Shown: positions 1 through 9,625 of the stretch, one piece after another
Layout of the letters: every line of letters starts with the position of its first letter
How positions within the stretch are numbered: position 1 is the first letter of the stretch
Assembly (NCBI GenBank): GCA_910578345.1
Contig: CAJTRA010000003.1
Span: forward strand, 186,001 to 250,000
DNA: 64,000 bases
Reading direction: 5' to 3'
DNA from: an uncultured Lachnospiraceae bacterium
Lineage (GTDB): Bacteria > Bacillota > Clostridia > Lachnospirales > Lachnospiraceae
Position numbers and translations under genes: made by a program
The notes under the pieces: generated by a model
The model's database searches: none
What the model was told of the DNA's origin: nothing
The model's input: only the letters and a program-made list of their open reading frames with translations

Positions 1-3000
1 GTCAGGTTATTCGACCCCACAAAGACGCCTTTTTCCACATCATTCGTCGTAATCGGCAGGATCACCGACTGCAGTTTATCACAGTTCTTAAAGCAGTCTT
101 CCGGTATAATAGACAACCCCTTCGTGTCTTCTCTGCCGAAGCTTACAGAAGTAATATCATCACAGTCCTCAAAAGCTCCCGGCTTGATCGTGCTGACATT
201 CGCAAGATCCGGATCCGACGCAACGCTGACGGAGGCCTGACCGGTGAGTCTTCCTCTTGCCGACAGACATTCTTCAATCGTGTAAGAACCGTCCGTATTC
301 TTAGAATAAATGATGCCATTGACTGTGGTATAGTAATCATTATCTCCAACCATCGTCATCGAGTAACAGCCTCTAAAAGGTGCCTTACCGATATCCGCAC
401 AAGCAGGACCTAAAATAACATATCGCAGATTCTCACAACTGTCAAATGCATAATCCGGCAGATAATCCACACTGTTTAACGTAATTGATTCGATCAGATC
501 ATTGCCCCGCGCATATTTTTCGCGGTCAGTTGTATCATCATAATCTTTAAAATAACCGCTGAACAGACCCGGTACGATCTCCGTTGTATCATTCTCATCT
601 CTGGTCGCGCTCTCATACATACGTCTGATCTCCGGCGTCCAGTTGCTTCTCAGATACGTATTGTAGTTGCCGGTATTTCTCTCAACACCGGTAGTAGGTT
701 CCCCATCTGCATCGTAGTTTTTGATATATCCATATACATCGATGGAATCAACGCCTTCCGGCACCACAATATTCTTCGTTGAGTAAACCAGTCCCTGCTC
801 TTCTGCCGTAGGCGCTCTGTAGGGATCGTTGGCATCCACGATATCAATCACATTGTACGGTCTCACCGTATAATACGGCTGAGGCCTGCTGTCCATTGCA
901 TGAACTGTGATAGGCTCGAAGAGCCAGTCTGTCAAAGTATTAAATGCTGTATCACCGCCGTCGCCTGAATCAGGTAAATCCGGCGTGTCAGGATCCGTTG
1001 ATGTATCGGGATCTGGATTGCCATCAAACCATTCGTCCCATCTGGCACAGAATTCCGCATTGATCCATGGCCCAAACAGATCCGTACCATACACTGCTTC
1101 CGGCTCTTCTGCCGCCTGCCATGCAAGTGCAAAGTTCTTCCGGTCTTCATCGTATTTCCTGTCACGATATCGGTCATACCACTCGGCGACTTTCATCTCC
1201 TCATAGGTTTTGAATCCTTTCCGCTTGATCTCATCCTCATGCGCGTCATTTAAGATCTCGCTCACTTCACTGTATTTCGGATAATCTAACAGTGTGATCT
1301 TCTCTGTGATCGGATTATACATCACTGTCAGATAAGTAGGGGAAAGGCTCTTATAACATACACGGATTCCGTCCTGGGTCTGGATCACATTATTCGGATC
1401 TGTCGCCCATTCAAACGGCGCGTATCCCTGTACGATATCTCCGTGGAAAGTCAGTTCTCCACTCTCCGTCTTAAACGCATCTGTCCCGATCTTAAATGCC
1501 TCGTGTCCTCCTAACGGAGAGTTGAAAGTTACATCCACAAGGCTGGTACAGTCCTTGAAAGCATTGTCCCCGATCGCTGTGACAGAATTGCCAATATAAA
1601 CTTTCTCCAGCTTCTGCCAGTCTTTACTGTTGGTTCCTCCGCCGCCCTGGAATACGCCATTGGCGATCTCCGAGATGGATTCGTCCATGATCGTAAGGGA
1701 AATCACATTCTCATTCAATTCTGAATCGCTGAAGCATCCTGACGCGATGCCAACCACTTTCGTGTGTCCCACAACCGCCGGGATCACCAGTCTTACGTTT
1801 TTCTTCTTAGAAGCATCCAATCCTGGCTTAAATGTACAGGATGTCAGAATTCCCTTATCATTGATACAAAGCAGATACGTTCCGTCGCTTACTTCATAGT
1901 ATTCCACACCATTCTCAATATACAGATATGGCACGGTATCCGATACCGCTGTCTTCGCATCCCAGGTACTTGTTCTCGGATATGCCGGATCCCCCTGCGT
2001 ATTCGTCTTAGGTCCTTTCACATAGAAATCAGGATTGATCACATCTGCAAACAACATCTCCGGCGTATATTGTACAAAACCACAAGCCTGCGGATCATTC
2101 CGCTGGTCTGTCGGGAACTCTACATACTGCAGATTGACACACCGATGGAAGACCGAATCGGGAATTTTCGTGGGAGGCGTCGCAGAACGTCCATAATTCT
2201 GTGGGAAAACAACATATTCCAGACTGGATCTTCCTGCAAACATGAAATTACCGATGCTCTTCGCATCAGACATTCCTTTCGGCAGCGTAATTCCCATCGG
2301 AAGGGAACCGCCCTCTACTGCAAAAGCGCCCTCACCAATCGATACGATCGCAGAATCTGCCATCTCAACGCTGGATAATGCCGTGCAATTATAGAAAGCA
2401 TAGTCCTTAACCTCACAGGCAGACTTCATATTATTTAAGTTGATTGTCGCCAGGTTCTGGCACCTTGCGAAAGCGCCATATCCGATCGTTGTGATCGAAG
2501 TAGGAAGATTGATCTCCGTGATCGCCGTACCGCTGAAACAGTCTGCCCCGATCATCTCTGTACCCTGAGCGATATTTACAGTCGCTAACTTAACACATCC
2601 CTTAAATGCTCTGTTGCCGATCTTCGCTACATTATCAATCTGAATGCTTTCCATTAAGGCAGCGTCCGCAAAAGCCTCATCTCCTATGTAACCGATCATG
2701 GACGGGATCACAAGATTGACAACTTTAGATACTCCCTTAAAGGCCTGATTGCCGATCGCACACATCAGATAAGGGCTTGTTTGCGTCGCAAGGAATCCAT
2801 TTTGATCATTTGAAGCTCCCATAGCCTCAATGGGCGTTCCGCCCTGCGCCATATAAACTGCATTTGATTTACTGTCAAGTCTGCTGTCGCTGACCCGGCG
2901 AAGCGTATATCCTGTACCGTATCTTTCCAATGCAGTATCCTGGTCACAATAGAATTTCATTTTCTGTTCTGTATTAAGTCTATTGGCCGGCGTAACCGAT

Positions 3001-3923
3001 AACTTCTCTGGCTTGGTAGGTTCCGCAACATTATCCGGATTCTTGTTATAGTTATCTAATGCTGTCTGATACTGTTGGAATTCTCTCACTTTGCTATCAT
3101 ATTCTGTCTTACAGTATGTCTGCCAGAAGTCAAGCTCATAAGGTTCCATCGTACCGGCACGATAAAGCTCATACGTAAACTCAAGCGGCAAAGTGGGATC
3201 AAAATCTTTCCGCATCTTATCCAATGCTTTATCGTGGTTCATGATAACCTTTCCGTTAGCATCCGTCTCTTCGTAATCAGCGTCAAAATACGCTTCGAAT
3301 TTATTTTCGTTAACTGTATAATATGCTGTGATCGGCGCCATGCCCAGCGCAAGATTATCTGTCGAGTACTGATTGTTATATTTACAGATCACCCCTCGTG
3401 GCGCATTACTCTCCGGTTCTGTAACCTGATAGAACATAAACTGCCAGCACAGATCAAAAATACCGCCGCCGACATCCGTAGTAGCCAAGGAACATAAAAC
3501 ATCCCCGCCTAAATCATTCTTTATCTCATCAATCTCTTTATTCTCATATTTACCCAGATTAATTCTCTTGCCGCTGGTACTGGTTGCCGTCAATTCATCA
3601 AAGGATTTATCCCTGACTTCCTCTTCGATCATGATCTGATTACCGTTTTCATCCAGAACCGGGTTGCCATCCGCGTCTTCTTTCGGAATTAAATTGCCGG
3701 TCTTACGCAGTGTGTCAACATAACCATAATCCTCCAGCTCCTTATCGTGAACGTCCGCCGCTCTGGCGACGCTTCGCTCCGCGTCTCCATTATCTGCATA
3801 GTTCTCCGGTACAGGTACTGCCGCCACGCCAATCGCTGTGATCATAAGAACCGCCGCGAGACTGCGTCTGACGCTTCTTTTTAATCTTCTCTTCGATTTC
3901 TTAGCTGCCTTTTTCATAGCCAT
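1..3923 (-). CDS. BspA-type leucine-rich-repeat surface protein, C-terminus outside window
   Basis: The frame opens at ATG 3923 after GAGGAG and stays open to base 1, giving at least 1307 residues with no stop. The N-terminus is a long basic stretch (MAMKKAAKKSKRRLKRSVRR) followed by a hydrophobic core near residues 21-37, which fits a Sec signal peptide. LRR_5/BspA repeats (pattern 'I.IGd.AF.gC..L..V.I') fill about residues 390-630, 705-815 and from about 1150 onward. They are separated by a charged Tyr-rich segment and an Asp/Pro linker (about 968-988, DPDTSTDPDTPDLPDSGDGG). BspA-type proteins are extracellular and bind host or matrix proteins in some species; that role here is inference. 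The gene starts 75 bp after a class B sortase, so it is the likely sortase substrate, but the sorting signal would lie beyond the window. Confidence 0.9.
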   Translation of the reverse strand, partial: MAMKKAAKKSKRRLKRSVRRSLAAVLMITAIGVAAVPVPENYADNGDAERSVARAADVHDKELEDYGYVDTLRKTGNLIPKEDADGNPVLDENGNQIMIEEEVRDKSFDELTATSTSGKRINLGKYENKEIDEIKNDLGGDVLCSLATTDVGGGIFDLCWQFMFYQVTEPESNAPRGVICKYNNQYSTDNLALGMAPITAYYTVNENKFEAYFDADYEETDANGKVIMNHDKALDKMRKDFDPTLPLEFTYELYRAGTMEPYELDFWQTYCKTEYDSKVREFQQYQTALDNYNKNPDNVAEPTKPEKLSVTPANRLNTEQKMKFYCDQDTALERYGTGYTLRRVSDSRLDSKSNAVYMAQGGTPIEAMGASNDQNGFLATQTSPYLMCAIGNQAFKGVSKVVNLVIPSMIGYIGDEAFADAALMESIQIDNVAKIGNRAFKGCVKLATVNIAQGTEMIGADCFSGTAITEINLPTSITTIGYGAFARCQNLATINLNNMKSACEVKDYAFYNCTALSSVEMADSAIVSIGEGAFAVEGGSLPMGITLPKGMSDAKSIGNFMFAGRSSLEYVVFPQNYGRSATPPTKIPDSVFHRCVNLQYVEFPTDQRNDPQACGFVQYTPEMLFADVINPDFYVKGPKTNTQGDPAYPRTSTWDAKTAVSDTVPYLYIENGVEYYEVSDGTYLLCINDKGILTSCTFKPGLDASKKKNVRLVIPAVVGHTKVVGIASGCFSDSELNENVISLTIMDESISEIANGVFQGGGGTNSKDWQKLEKVYIGNSVTAIGDNAFKDCTSLVDVTFNSPLGGHEAFKIGTDAFKTESGELTFHGDIVQGYAPFEWATDPNNVIQTQDGIRVCYKSLSPTYLTVMYNPITEKITLLDYPKYSEVSEILNDAHEDEIKRKGFKTYEEMKVAEWYDRYRDRKYDEDRKNFALAWQAAEEPEAVYGTDLFGPWINAEFCARWDEWFDGNPDPDTSTDPDTPDLPDSGDGGDTAFNTLTDWLFEPITVHAMDSRPQPYYTVRPYNVIDIVDANDPYRAPTAEEQGLVYSTKNIVVPEGVDSIDVYGYIKNYDADGEPTTGVERNTGNYNTYLRSNWTPEIRRMYESATRDENDTTEIVPGLFSGYFKDYDDTTDREKYARGNDLIESITLNSVDYLPDYAFDSCENLRYVILGPACADIGKAPFRGCYSMTMVGDNDYYTTVNGIIYSKNTDGSYTIEECLSARGRLTGQASVSVASDPDLANVSTIKPGAFEDCDDITSVSFGREDTKGLSIIPEDCFKNCDKLQSVILPITTNDVEKGVFVGSNNL

Positions 3924-3998
3924 TGTTCTCTCCTCAATTCCCCGTATATTTTATGTTGTTTTCCAATGATCAGGAAATGAAAAATCAATTCATTACTT

Positions 3999-5228
3999 TT
4001 ATTCGACTCGTTTCGCAACCACGACAAATCTGCCATCTTCTTCCGAATTATCACAGGTTGACAGAGTCAGAAGTTCATCTCCATAACTGGCTGTAACGCC
4101 GGTATCATATAACGATAACGCCGCCATCTCCTGCATATTGGAATTGAATTCTTTCTCTGAAGCCGCATCAAAAAACTGGTAATATTTAAATACGATCTCT
4201 TCTTCATTATAGATTCTGGATCGGAATACGTACATTACCTCGTAAGTTCCCTTCTCATAGATCGTATCAAACTGGATTGTGGCATGCTTCTTAGCATACT
4301 CTTCACTGCTGTACTTGTTCAGATTGCCAAACATCTTACCGGATTTCATATGATGACCATATATGATCAGATTCGTATTCCTATGTACAATGTCGCAGTC
4401 CTTATCAAGGAAAAGACTTCCATTCTTGTCATATTCCTGTGTGTAATTGTGATCCAGATAATACTCATTGTTCACTGTCTGCATGACAGGATAATCTATA
4501 TTAGTATCGTCAATTTTGAGCCATCCGATTAGGCTTTTGTTCTTATTATATAAAGTCTGGTATTCTTCGAGAACCGCAAGCTCTACTTCTTCCTCTTCTG
4601 TCCGGTGGATTGTCACCGCAGGCGCGCCTGCGGAAAGCGTCGAACTGCCTTTCAATTCCGCCAGCATCTCATAATCTGATTGCGTCCTGTCAGCATAATA
4701 ACAGTAAATGCCAAAATATCCAAAACATGCCACGGCGACAGCCGAACACAGAATCACTGTCCATCTGCGGCGTTTCTCCCGCTTCTTTAATTCCAAAAGA
4801 ATTTCCCGCTGCATCTCTTCATCATAGGCATCCAGCGCACGCGCTTCTACTTTCTGCTTTCCGGCACGGATATCCTGATCTGAACGGACGGTTCCCGCCT
4901 GTTCCAATGGCCTTGCTTCTGTACGCTTCGACGCCCTTATTAACAACGGTTTCTTCTTCGTCTCAACGGAAAGAACGCTGTCCTTCGTATAACCCTGGCC
5001 CTTATATTGCTGTGCCAGTTCATAGATCTTATCATCAAAATCATTGCCAACGGCTGTCTCAAACCGATACTTGCCGGACTGCATATCGATATACAGTTGG
5101 ATCACTTCTCCCGGCTGTTCCATATCGACCCTGGTTCTGATCTTCTCAATCTTCGCCTGATCCCGCAAGGCTGCCTTATAATCTGCCTCTGTCTGGAACC
5201 TTCTGCCGGAAACCTCTAATCCCGCCAT
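3999..5228 (-). CDS. class B sortase with long cytoplasmic N-terminal extension
   Basis: This 409-residue protein has the class B sortase core at about residues 215-409. The catalytic His is in IIYGHHM (His292), the Cys in TLSTC (Cys392) and the Arg in GRFVVV (Arg400). One membrane segment (about 156-178) is preceded by about 150 charged residues predicted to be cytoplasmic, much longer than the short N-terminus of a typical SrtB. Sortases cleave a C-terminal sorting signal and join the protein to peptidoglycan or to a pilin. The start at 5228 follows AAAAGGAG. The LRR protein gene follows in the same direction, which fits an enzyme-substrate pair. The function of the extension is unknown. 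Confidence 0.93.
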   Translation of the reverse strand: MAGLEVSGRRFQTEADYKAALRDQAKIEKIRTRVDMEQPGEVIQLYIDMQSGKYRFETAVGNDFDDKIYELAQQYKGQGYTKDSVLSVETKKKPLLIRASKRTEARPLEQAGTVRSDQDIRAGKQKVEARALDAYDEEMQREILLELKKREKRRRWTVILCSAVAVACFGYFGIYCYYADRTQSDYEMLAELKGSSTLSAGAPAVTIHRTEEEEVELAVLEEYQTLYNKNKSLIGWLKIDDTNIDYPVMQTVNNEYYLDHNYTQEYDKNGSLFLDKDCDIVHRNTNLIIYGHHMKSGKMFGNLNKYSSEEYAKKHATIQFDTIYEKGTYEVMYVFRSRIYNEEEIVFKYYQFFDAASEKEFNSNMQEMAALSLYDTGVTASYGDELLTLSTCDNSEEDGRFVVVAKRVE

Positions 5229-5258
5229 ATGGGGATCGCTCCTTTTCTGATTATTTAC

Positions 5259-5296
5259 ATATAGTATAATTTTACTATATCTTGAGATTTATGCAA
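5259..5296 (-). promoter_or_regulatory. promoter of the sortase/LRR operon with overlapping palindrome
   Basis: On the minus strand TTGCAT (5296-5291), 16 bp and TAAAAT (5274-5269) form a sigma-A-like promoter. The -10 lies inside a perfect inverted repeat, ATATAGTA-N6-TACTATAT (5259-5280), which could be a repressor site. The assignment rests on sequence pattern only. Confidence 0.5.
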
Positions 5297-5410
5297 GTGT
5301 TTTGTCGAGAAAATACAACTTCTAGAGGTCAGAGACGCTGTCGATCCTATTTCCCGGCCTTTTATCTCTCATAAATCTTTCCCATTCTAAAAACTTCCCC
5401 TTTCAAAGTA

Positions 5411-5437
5411 ACACATATCCCCCTTACACATAAGATA
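5411..5437 (+). promoter_or_regulatory. possible sigma-K-type promoter for the Cys-rich peptide gene
   Basis: AC (5411-5412), a 16-bp gap and CATAAGATA (5429-5437) match the mother-cell sigma-K pattern (AC-N16/17-CATAnnnTA). The element lies 31 bp upstream of the start codon. The motif is short and occurs by chance, so this is a suggestion. Confidence 0.35.
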
Positions 5438-5468
5438 AACCATAACTAACATTTGGAGGCACAAAAAC

Positions 5469-5696
5469 ATGAGTGATTTATCAGCAACTCACTGCGGATG
5501 CAATAATAACAACGGCGGATTTTTCGGCGGTGGATGTGGTTCCTGGATCTGGATCCTTATCCTTTTGGCATGCTGCAACAACAATAATGATGGATGCGGA
5601 TGTGACGGCAATGGCTTTGGTCTTTTCGGCAATTCCGACAACAACTGCTGCAACACCCTGATCTGGTTACTGATCCTCTCCAGCTGCTGCGGCTGA
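5469..5696 (+). CDS. small Cys/Asn/Gly-rich protein ('chorion class high-cysteine HCB13'-like)
   Basis: This 75-residue protein starts at ATG 5469 after TTGGAGG. It has 11 cysteines (residues 9, 11, 23, 35, 36, 43, 45, 60, 61, 73, 74), two Asn4 runs, Gly-rich stretches and two short hydrophobic patches (WIWILILL near 26-33 and LIWLLIL near 64-70). Similar peptides in Lachnospiraceae are usually labelled 'chorion class high-cysteine HCB protein 13', a name from resemblance only. The paired cysteines suggest a cross-linked or metal-binding structural protein. A spore-coat role is inference from composition and the upstream CATAAGATA element. A terminator follows directly, so the gene is monocistronic. 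Confidence 0.8.
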   Translation: MSDLSATHCGCNNNNGGFFGGGCGSWIWILILLACCNNNNDGCGCDGNGFGLFGNSDNNCCNTLIWLLILSSCCG

Positions 5697-5742
5697 CGGA
5701 TAAACAGATCATCCCTTTCACATCTATTATTTCACATCTGGG

Positions 5743-5774
5743 AAATAGGCTCTGGCACTATCAGAGCCTATTTT
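5743..5774 (+). terminator. rho-independent terminator after the Cys-rich gene
   Basis: AAATAGGCTCTG (5743-5754) pairs with CAGAGCCTATTT (5762-5773) around a 7-nt loop, and the 3' arm ends in TTTT. Confidence 0.85.
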
Positions 5775-5919
5775 CTCACATGTACGCCGGAGCAAAAGTA
5801 CGCTTAAGTGTTTCCTTCCGGGAATACACACATAAGAAACATAAATTCTGTTCCATACACATAGGCATACTATAGACATACACGGTGTGAGCACAGGCAT
5901 CAGAAAGGCACGAGGTCCT

Positions 5920-6444
5920 ATGGAAAACAATCATGAAGAAGCAGCAAACGTTATGGCATTCGATGCCTTATACACCACAAATCAAATACAGAAACTGAAG
6001 GTTCTTCTCCCCTACATAGAACCTCCCATGCAGAAAAATATGGCAGTCTATATCAAATATATGGAGCTGCAGTATACCATGCGCTATGTCCGGAAACACC
6101 CCTTTCAGATCAGCGGCTGCAGCATTTCGTCAGACCAGCGGCCGGACCTGCAGTCCTTATGCCTGCAGTTAAGTCTCTACTCTTCTCCAGAGGAGATCAA
6201 ACAGTTGGAACAATTCCGCAGTATGATCCAGACGATGGAAACCGTGCAGGAAATGTCACAGACTTTTTCCGCCCTGAAGGAAATTTTCCCTGATATGTCC
6301 GCATCATCGCCTTTTGGAGAGGCTTCCGACGATAGCGGCGGTTCCTTTTCCATGATGGATATGCTTACGAATATGCTCACACCAGAACAGAAAGAAATGT
6401 TTGAAATGTTTCAACAGCAGAGCAAAGAAACAAGGAACGAATAA
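5920..6444 (+). CDS. unrecognised conserved-looking protein, 174 aa
   Basis: I do not recognise this family. I chose ATG 5920 (MENNHEEAANVMAFDALYTT) because GAGG sits 5 bp upstream; an in-frame GTG at 5887 lacks a ribosome site. The protein is helical-looking and soluble, with no signal peptide or membrane segment. A Met-rich, acidic tail (about residues 135-170, SMMDMLTNMLTPEQKEMFEM) resembles an amphipathic helix or coiled coil. It is followed after 39 bp by another small gene with the same style of Met/Gln/Glu-rich helices, so the two may encode interacting proteins. CATACTATA at 5869-5877 resembles a sporulation -10 element but has no convincing -35. Confidence 0.7.
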   Translation: MENNHEEAANVMAFDALYTTNQIQKLKVLLPYIEPPMQKNMAVYIKYMELQYTMRYVRKHPFQISGCSISSDQRPDLQSLCLQLSLYSSPEEIKQLEQFRSMIQTMETVQEMSQTFSALKEIFPDMSASSPFGEASDDSGGSFSMMDMLTNMLTPEQKEMFEMFQQQSKETRNE

Positions 6445-6483
6445 TTTCTATCATCAAACTATATCACAAAAAGGAGCAAACCT

Positions 6484-6765
6484 ATGTCTGGAAACTGGAT
6501 GGACGATCCTGCCGTATCGCAGATCGACAAAACAAAACTTCAATTCCTGCAGGCTCTCGTTTTTGAAAGCCAATCTCTAAAGAAAGAACAGATGATGCCT
6601 TTCTTGATGTCCATTGCCAAAAGAGGTTCCGATCAGCATATTTCCTTTAACAGTGAAGAAATCGAAACGATCACTGCCACGATCCGCAAATATTCTTCTT
6701 CTGAGGAGTTGGATAAGATCGATAAACTGATGAAGCTGTGGCAAAGGCCAAACAGGCCACACTGA
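6484..6765 (+). CDS. unrecognised small protein, 93 aa
   Basis: ATG 6484 follows AAAAGGAG. The predicted protein (MSGNWMDDPAVSQIDKTKLQ...) is soluble and helical, without cysteines or membrane segments. The central segment FESQSLKKEQMMPFLMSIAK and the tail SSSEELDKIDKLMKLW look like two amphipathic helices. It is probably co-transcribed with the preceding gene and ends 6 bp before a strong terminator. I have the impression that proteins of this kind are common in Lachnospiraceae, but no function is known to me. Confidence 0.72.
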   Translation: MSGNWMDDPAVSQIDKTKLQFLQALVFESQSLKKEQMMPFLMSIAKRGSDQHISFNSEEIETITATIRKYSSSEELDKIDKLMKLWQRPNRPH

Positions 6766-6770
6766 CAAAG

Positions 6771-6813
6771 AGCCGCCAGGTAATATCTTGCAAAGATACC
6801 TCTCCTGGCGGCT
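6771..6813. terminator. terminator shared by convergent genes
   Basis: AGCCGCCAGG (6771-6780) pairs with CCTGGCGGCT (6804-6813), followed by TTATTT on the plus strand and CTTTGT on the minus strand. It lies between the plus-strand pair and the end of leuS. Confidence 0.8.
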
Positions 6814-6885
6814 TATTTACTGTATCTGTCTTCTCTTGTTTCCAACAACGCAAATCCAGATTCCGGCTTCAGCTTCGTCTGCGCT

Positions 6886-9414
6886 TTACTTCTGCACGAT
6901 ATTTACGATTCTTCCCGGAACATAGATTTCCTTTACGATCGTTCCGGTCAGCTTATCTGCAACCACTTCTTTGGCTTTCTCAATCACATCTTCCTTCGGA
7001 TCATCCTTGCCGATCATAAGCGTGGCCCTTGTCCTGCCATTGATCTGGACCGCGATCTCCACGGTGGACTCTACGGTCTTGGCCTCCTCATAGACCGGCC
7101 ATGATGCCAGATACAGTCTGGACGCAAACCCTGCTCTCTGCCACAGTTCTTCCGTGATATGCGGCGCTACAGGATTGAGCATGGTAAGAAGTGTCTTAAA
7201 TTCTCCTCTGGTCACTGAATTTTTCTTATAGAACTCATTGATCAGTGCCATCATTGCAGCAATCGCCGTATTGTATTTCAGGCTTTCAAAGTCGTTGCTG
7301 ACTTTCTTGATTGTCTGATGCATCTTGATCTCCAGATCGGTAGAATATCCGTCCTCCTCTGTCATGAGATCCTGCAGTTTCCATACTCTCTCAAGGAATC
7401 GGCGGCATCCCTTTACGCCGTCCTCACTCCAACCGGCGCTCAGTTCAAAGGCGCCAATGAACATTTCATAAGTTCTGAGCGTGTCTGCGCCATATTCTGT
7501 CACGATATCATCCGGATTCACCACATTGCCCAGAGATTTAGACATTTTGACGACCGGATGTTCCGCCATTTCACCATACTTCTCTTTGAGCGCCGCCCTC
7601 GCCGCTTTCTCGCTGCCGTACTCCGCGAGCAGTTTCGCCTGCTCCTCTGCAGAAAGATTCGCAAAATTATGCGGATTTAATCCCAGAATCATCCCATGGG
7701 AAGTTCTCTTGGCGTAAGGTTCCGAACAAGGCACTACTTTCTGGTCATATAAGAACTTATGCCAAAATCTGGAATACAGAAGATGCAGTGTCGTGTGCTC
7801 CATTCCTCCGTTATACCAGTCTACCGGCATCCAGTAGTCCAGTGCTTCCTTGCTTGCCAATGCTTCCGTATTCTTCGGATCCGTATATCTGAGGAAATAC
7901 CAGGAGGATCCTGCCCACTGCGGCATCGTATCCGTCTCCCGCTTCGCCGGACCGCCGCAGCACGGACATGTTGTATTGACCCAGTCAGTCATAAGTGCCA
8001 GCGGAGACTCTCCGTTATCTGTCGGCATATAGCTGTCCACCTCTGGCAGCTCCAAGGGCAGCTCGCTCTCGTCAATCGGCACGTAGCCGCATTTCTCACA
8101 GCATACAATCGGAATGGGCTCCCCCCAGTATCGCTGTCTGGAGAAGACCCAGTCTCTTAATTTAAAGTTTGTCTTCGCACTGCCGATCCCCTTTTCTTCC
8201 AGGAAATCAATCATTCTGGCCTGCGCTTCTTTCACGCTCATTCCATCGATAAAACCGGAATTAACGATCGTGCCTTCCGCCACATCTGTATAGACTTCTT
8301 CCTGTACATTTCTGCCGCCCGCCACAACTTCAATGATCGGCAGACCAAACTTCTTCGCGAAATCCCAGTCTCTTTCATCATGTGCCGGTACGGCCATAAT
8401 CGCACCGGTTCCATAGCTCATCAGGACATAATCAGAAATAAAGATCGGTATTTCCTTCTCGTTGACAGGGTTGACCGCCGAGAGTCCGTCGATTCGAACG
8501 CCTGTCTTTTCTTTTGCCAGTTCTGCACGCTCGAAGTCGGATTTTCTGGCCGCCTGCTCTCTGTAAGCGGCAATTTCATCCCAGTTACGCAGTTCGTCTT
8601 TATATTTATCGATCAGCGGATGTTCCGGCGATAATACCATATAAGTTGCCCCAAACAGCGTATCGCATCTGGTCGTATAGATGCGGAGTTTATCTTCCTT
8701 GTCTTTGATCGCAAAGTCTACTTCTGCACCGGTTGATTTGCCGATCCAGTTCTTCTGAGATACTTTGACCCGCTCCACATAATCCACACTGTCTAATCCC
8801 TGGATCAGTTTGTCTGCATACTCCGTGATCTTTAGCATCCACTGGCTCTTCACCTTGCGGACTACCTCAGAACCACACCGCTCACAGACGCCATTCACAA
8901 CTTCCTCATTGGCAAGGCCAACTTTGCAGGAAGTGCACCAGTTGATCGGCATCTCAGACTTATAGGCAAGTCCTGCCTTAAACAGTTTCAGGAAAATCCA
9001 CTGTGTCCATTTATAGTAATCAGAATCTGTGGTATTAATCTCTCTGTCCCAATCGAAAGAATATCCCAGAGAATGAAGCTGACTCTTGAAACGCGCCACA
9101 TTGTTCTGTGTCACGATCTTCGGATGAATATGGTTCTGGATTGCATAATTCTCCGTCGGCAGGCCGAAAGCATCCCATCCCATCGGATAAAGTACATTAT
9201 AGCCCTGCATTCTTCGTTTCCTGGCTACGATATCTAACGCCGTGTAAGGTCTCGGATGTCCTACGTGAAGTCCCTGCCCCGAAGGGTAAGGAAATTCCAC
9301 CAGCGCATAATATTTCGGTTTGGAATAGTCTTCAGACGTCTGAAACGCTTTCTCGTCATCCCACACTTTCTGCCATTTCGTTTCCACTTCCCTGTGATTG
9401 TATACTTCTGCCAT
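6886..9414 (-). CDS. leuS: leucyl-tRNA synthetase
   Basis: This class I synthetase charges tRNA-Leu with leucine in the cytoplasm. The HIGH-type motif is HVGH at residues 50-53 (after FPYPSGQGL) and the KMSKS loop is [10 protein letters not shown] at about residue 585. Between them is a large CP1 editing domain with the threonine-rich and [15 protein letters not shown] region. The Cys pairs CTSC and CERC belong to the zinc/CP1 region. I chose ATG 9414 ([14 protein letters not shown]) because GGAGG lies 6 bp upstream; the longer frame from 9441 adds nine residues without a ribosome site. The length of 842 aa is normal. The gene has its own promoter and no T-box. Confidence 0.98.
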   Translation of the reverse strand: MAEVYNHREVETKWQKVWDDEKAFQTSEDYSKPKYYALVEFPYPSGQGLHVGHPRPYTALDIVARKRRMQGYNVLYPMGWDAFGLPTENYAIQNHIHPKIVTQNNVARFKSQLHSLGYSFDWDREINTTDSDYYKWTQWIFLKLFKAGLAYKSEMPINWCTSCKVGLANEEVVNGVCERCGSEVVRKVKSQWMLKITEYADKLIQGLDSVDYVERVKVSQKNWIGKSTGAEVDFAIKDKEDKLRIYTTRCDTLFGATYMVLSPEHPLIDKYKDELRNWDEIAAYREQAARKSDFERAELAKEKTGVRIDGLSAVNPVNEKEIPIFISDYVLMSYGTGAIMAVPAHDERDWDFAKKFGLPIIEVVAGGRNVQEEVYTDVAEGTIVNSGFIDGMSVKEAQARMIDFLEEKGIGSAKTNFKLRDWVFSRQRYWGEPIPIVCCEKCGYVPIDESELPLELPEVDSYMPTDNGESPLALMTDWVNTTCPCCGGPAKRETDTMPQWAGSSWYFLRYTDPKNTEALASKEALDYWMPVDWYNGGMEHTTLHLLYSRFWHKFLYDQKVVPCSEPYAKRTSHGMILGLNPHNFANLSAEEQAKLLAEYGSEKAARAALKEKYGEMAEHPVVKMSKSLGNVVNPDDIVTEYGADTLRTYEMFIGAFELSAGWSEDGVKGCRRFLERVWKLQDLMTEEDGYSTDLEIKMHQTIKKVSNDFESLKYNTAIAAMMALINEFYKKNSVTRGEFKTLLTMLNPVAPHITEELWQRAGFASRLYLASWPVYEEAKTVESTVEIAVQINGRTRATLMIGKDDPKEDVIEKAKEVVADKLTGTIVKEIYVPGRIVNIVQK

Positions 9415-9475
9415 AATGCCTCCATTCTGATCGGTTCCCAAAGTCTCTTATCGTATTATTTTATCCACGTTCTAT

Positions 9476-9503
9476 ATTGTAGTATACTTGAAGGATTTGT
9501 CAA
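9476..9503 (-). promoter_or_regulatory. leuS promoter
   Basis: TTGACA (9503-9498), 16 bp and TACAAT (9481-9476) on the minus strand. The 184-bp gap upstream holds two hairpins but no T-box consensus. Confidence 0.75.
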
Positions 9504-9520
9504 CCTTTTTGCATCTGATT

Positions 9521-9542
9521 AAAAAACGAGCAAAGCTCGTTT
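9521..9542 (-). terminator. terminator of the EF-G-like gene
   Basis: On the minus strand AAACGAGC-TTT-GCTCGTTT runs into TTTT, a short, strong intrinsic terminator just upstream of the leuS promoter. Confidence 0.75.
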
Positions 9543-9574
9543 GCGAGATTTCCTTGCGGCAGACTCGTAAGAAA

Positions 9575-9596
9575 GCATCCACTTCACAGTGGATGC
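9575..9596 (-). terminator. first hairpin after the EF-G-like gene
   Basis: GCATCCACT (9575-9583) and AGTGGATGC (9588-9596) form a 9-bp stem 30 bp past the stop codon, followed on the minus strand by TTTCTT. It probably works in tandem with the hairpin at 9521-9542. Confidence 0.6.
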
Positions 9597-9625
9597 TCCC
9601 CTAATCTGCGCAAATTGCCAGCCGC

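Noticed and set aside
9415..9625. T-box in front of leuS
   Set aside because: The gap has two hairpins but no GGTGGTACCGCG core and no stem I; the hairpins fit terminators of the upstream gene.
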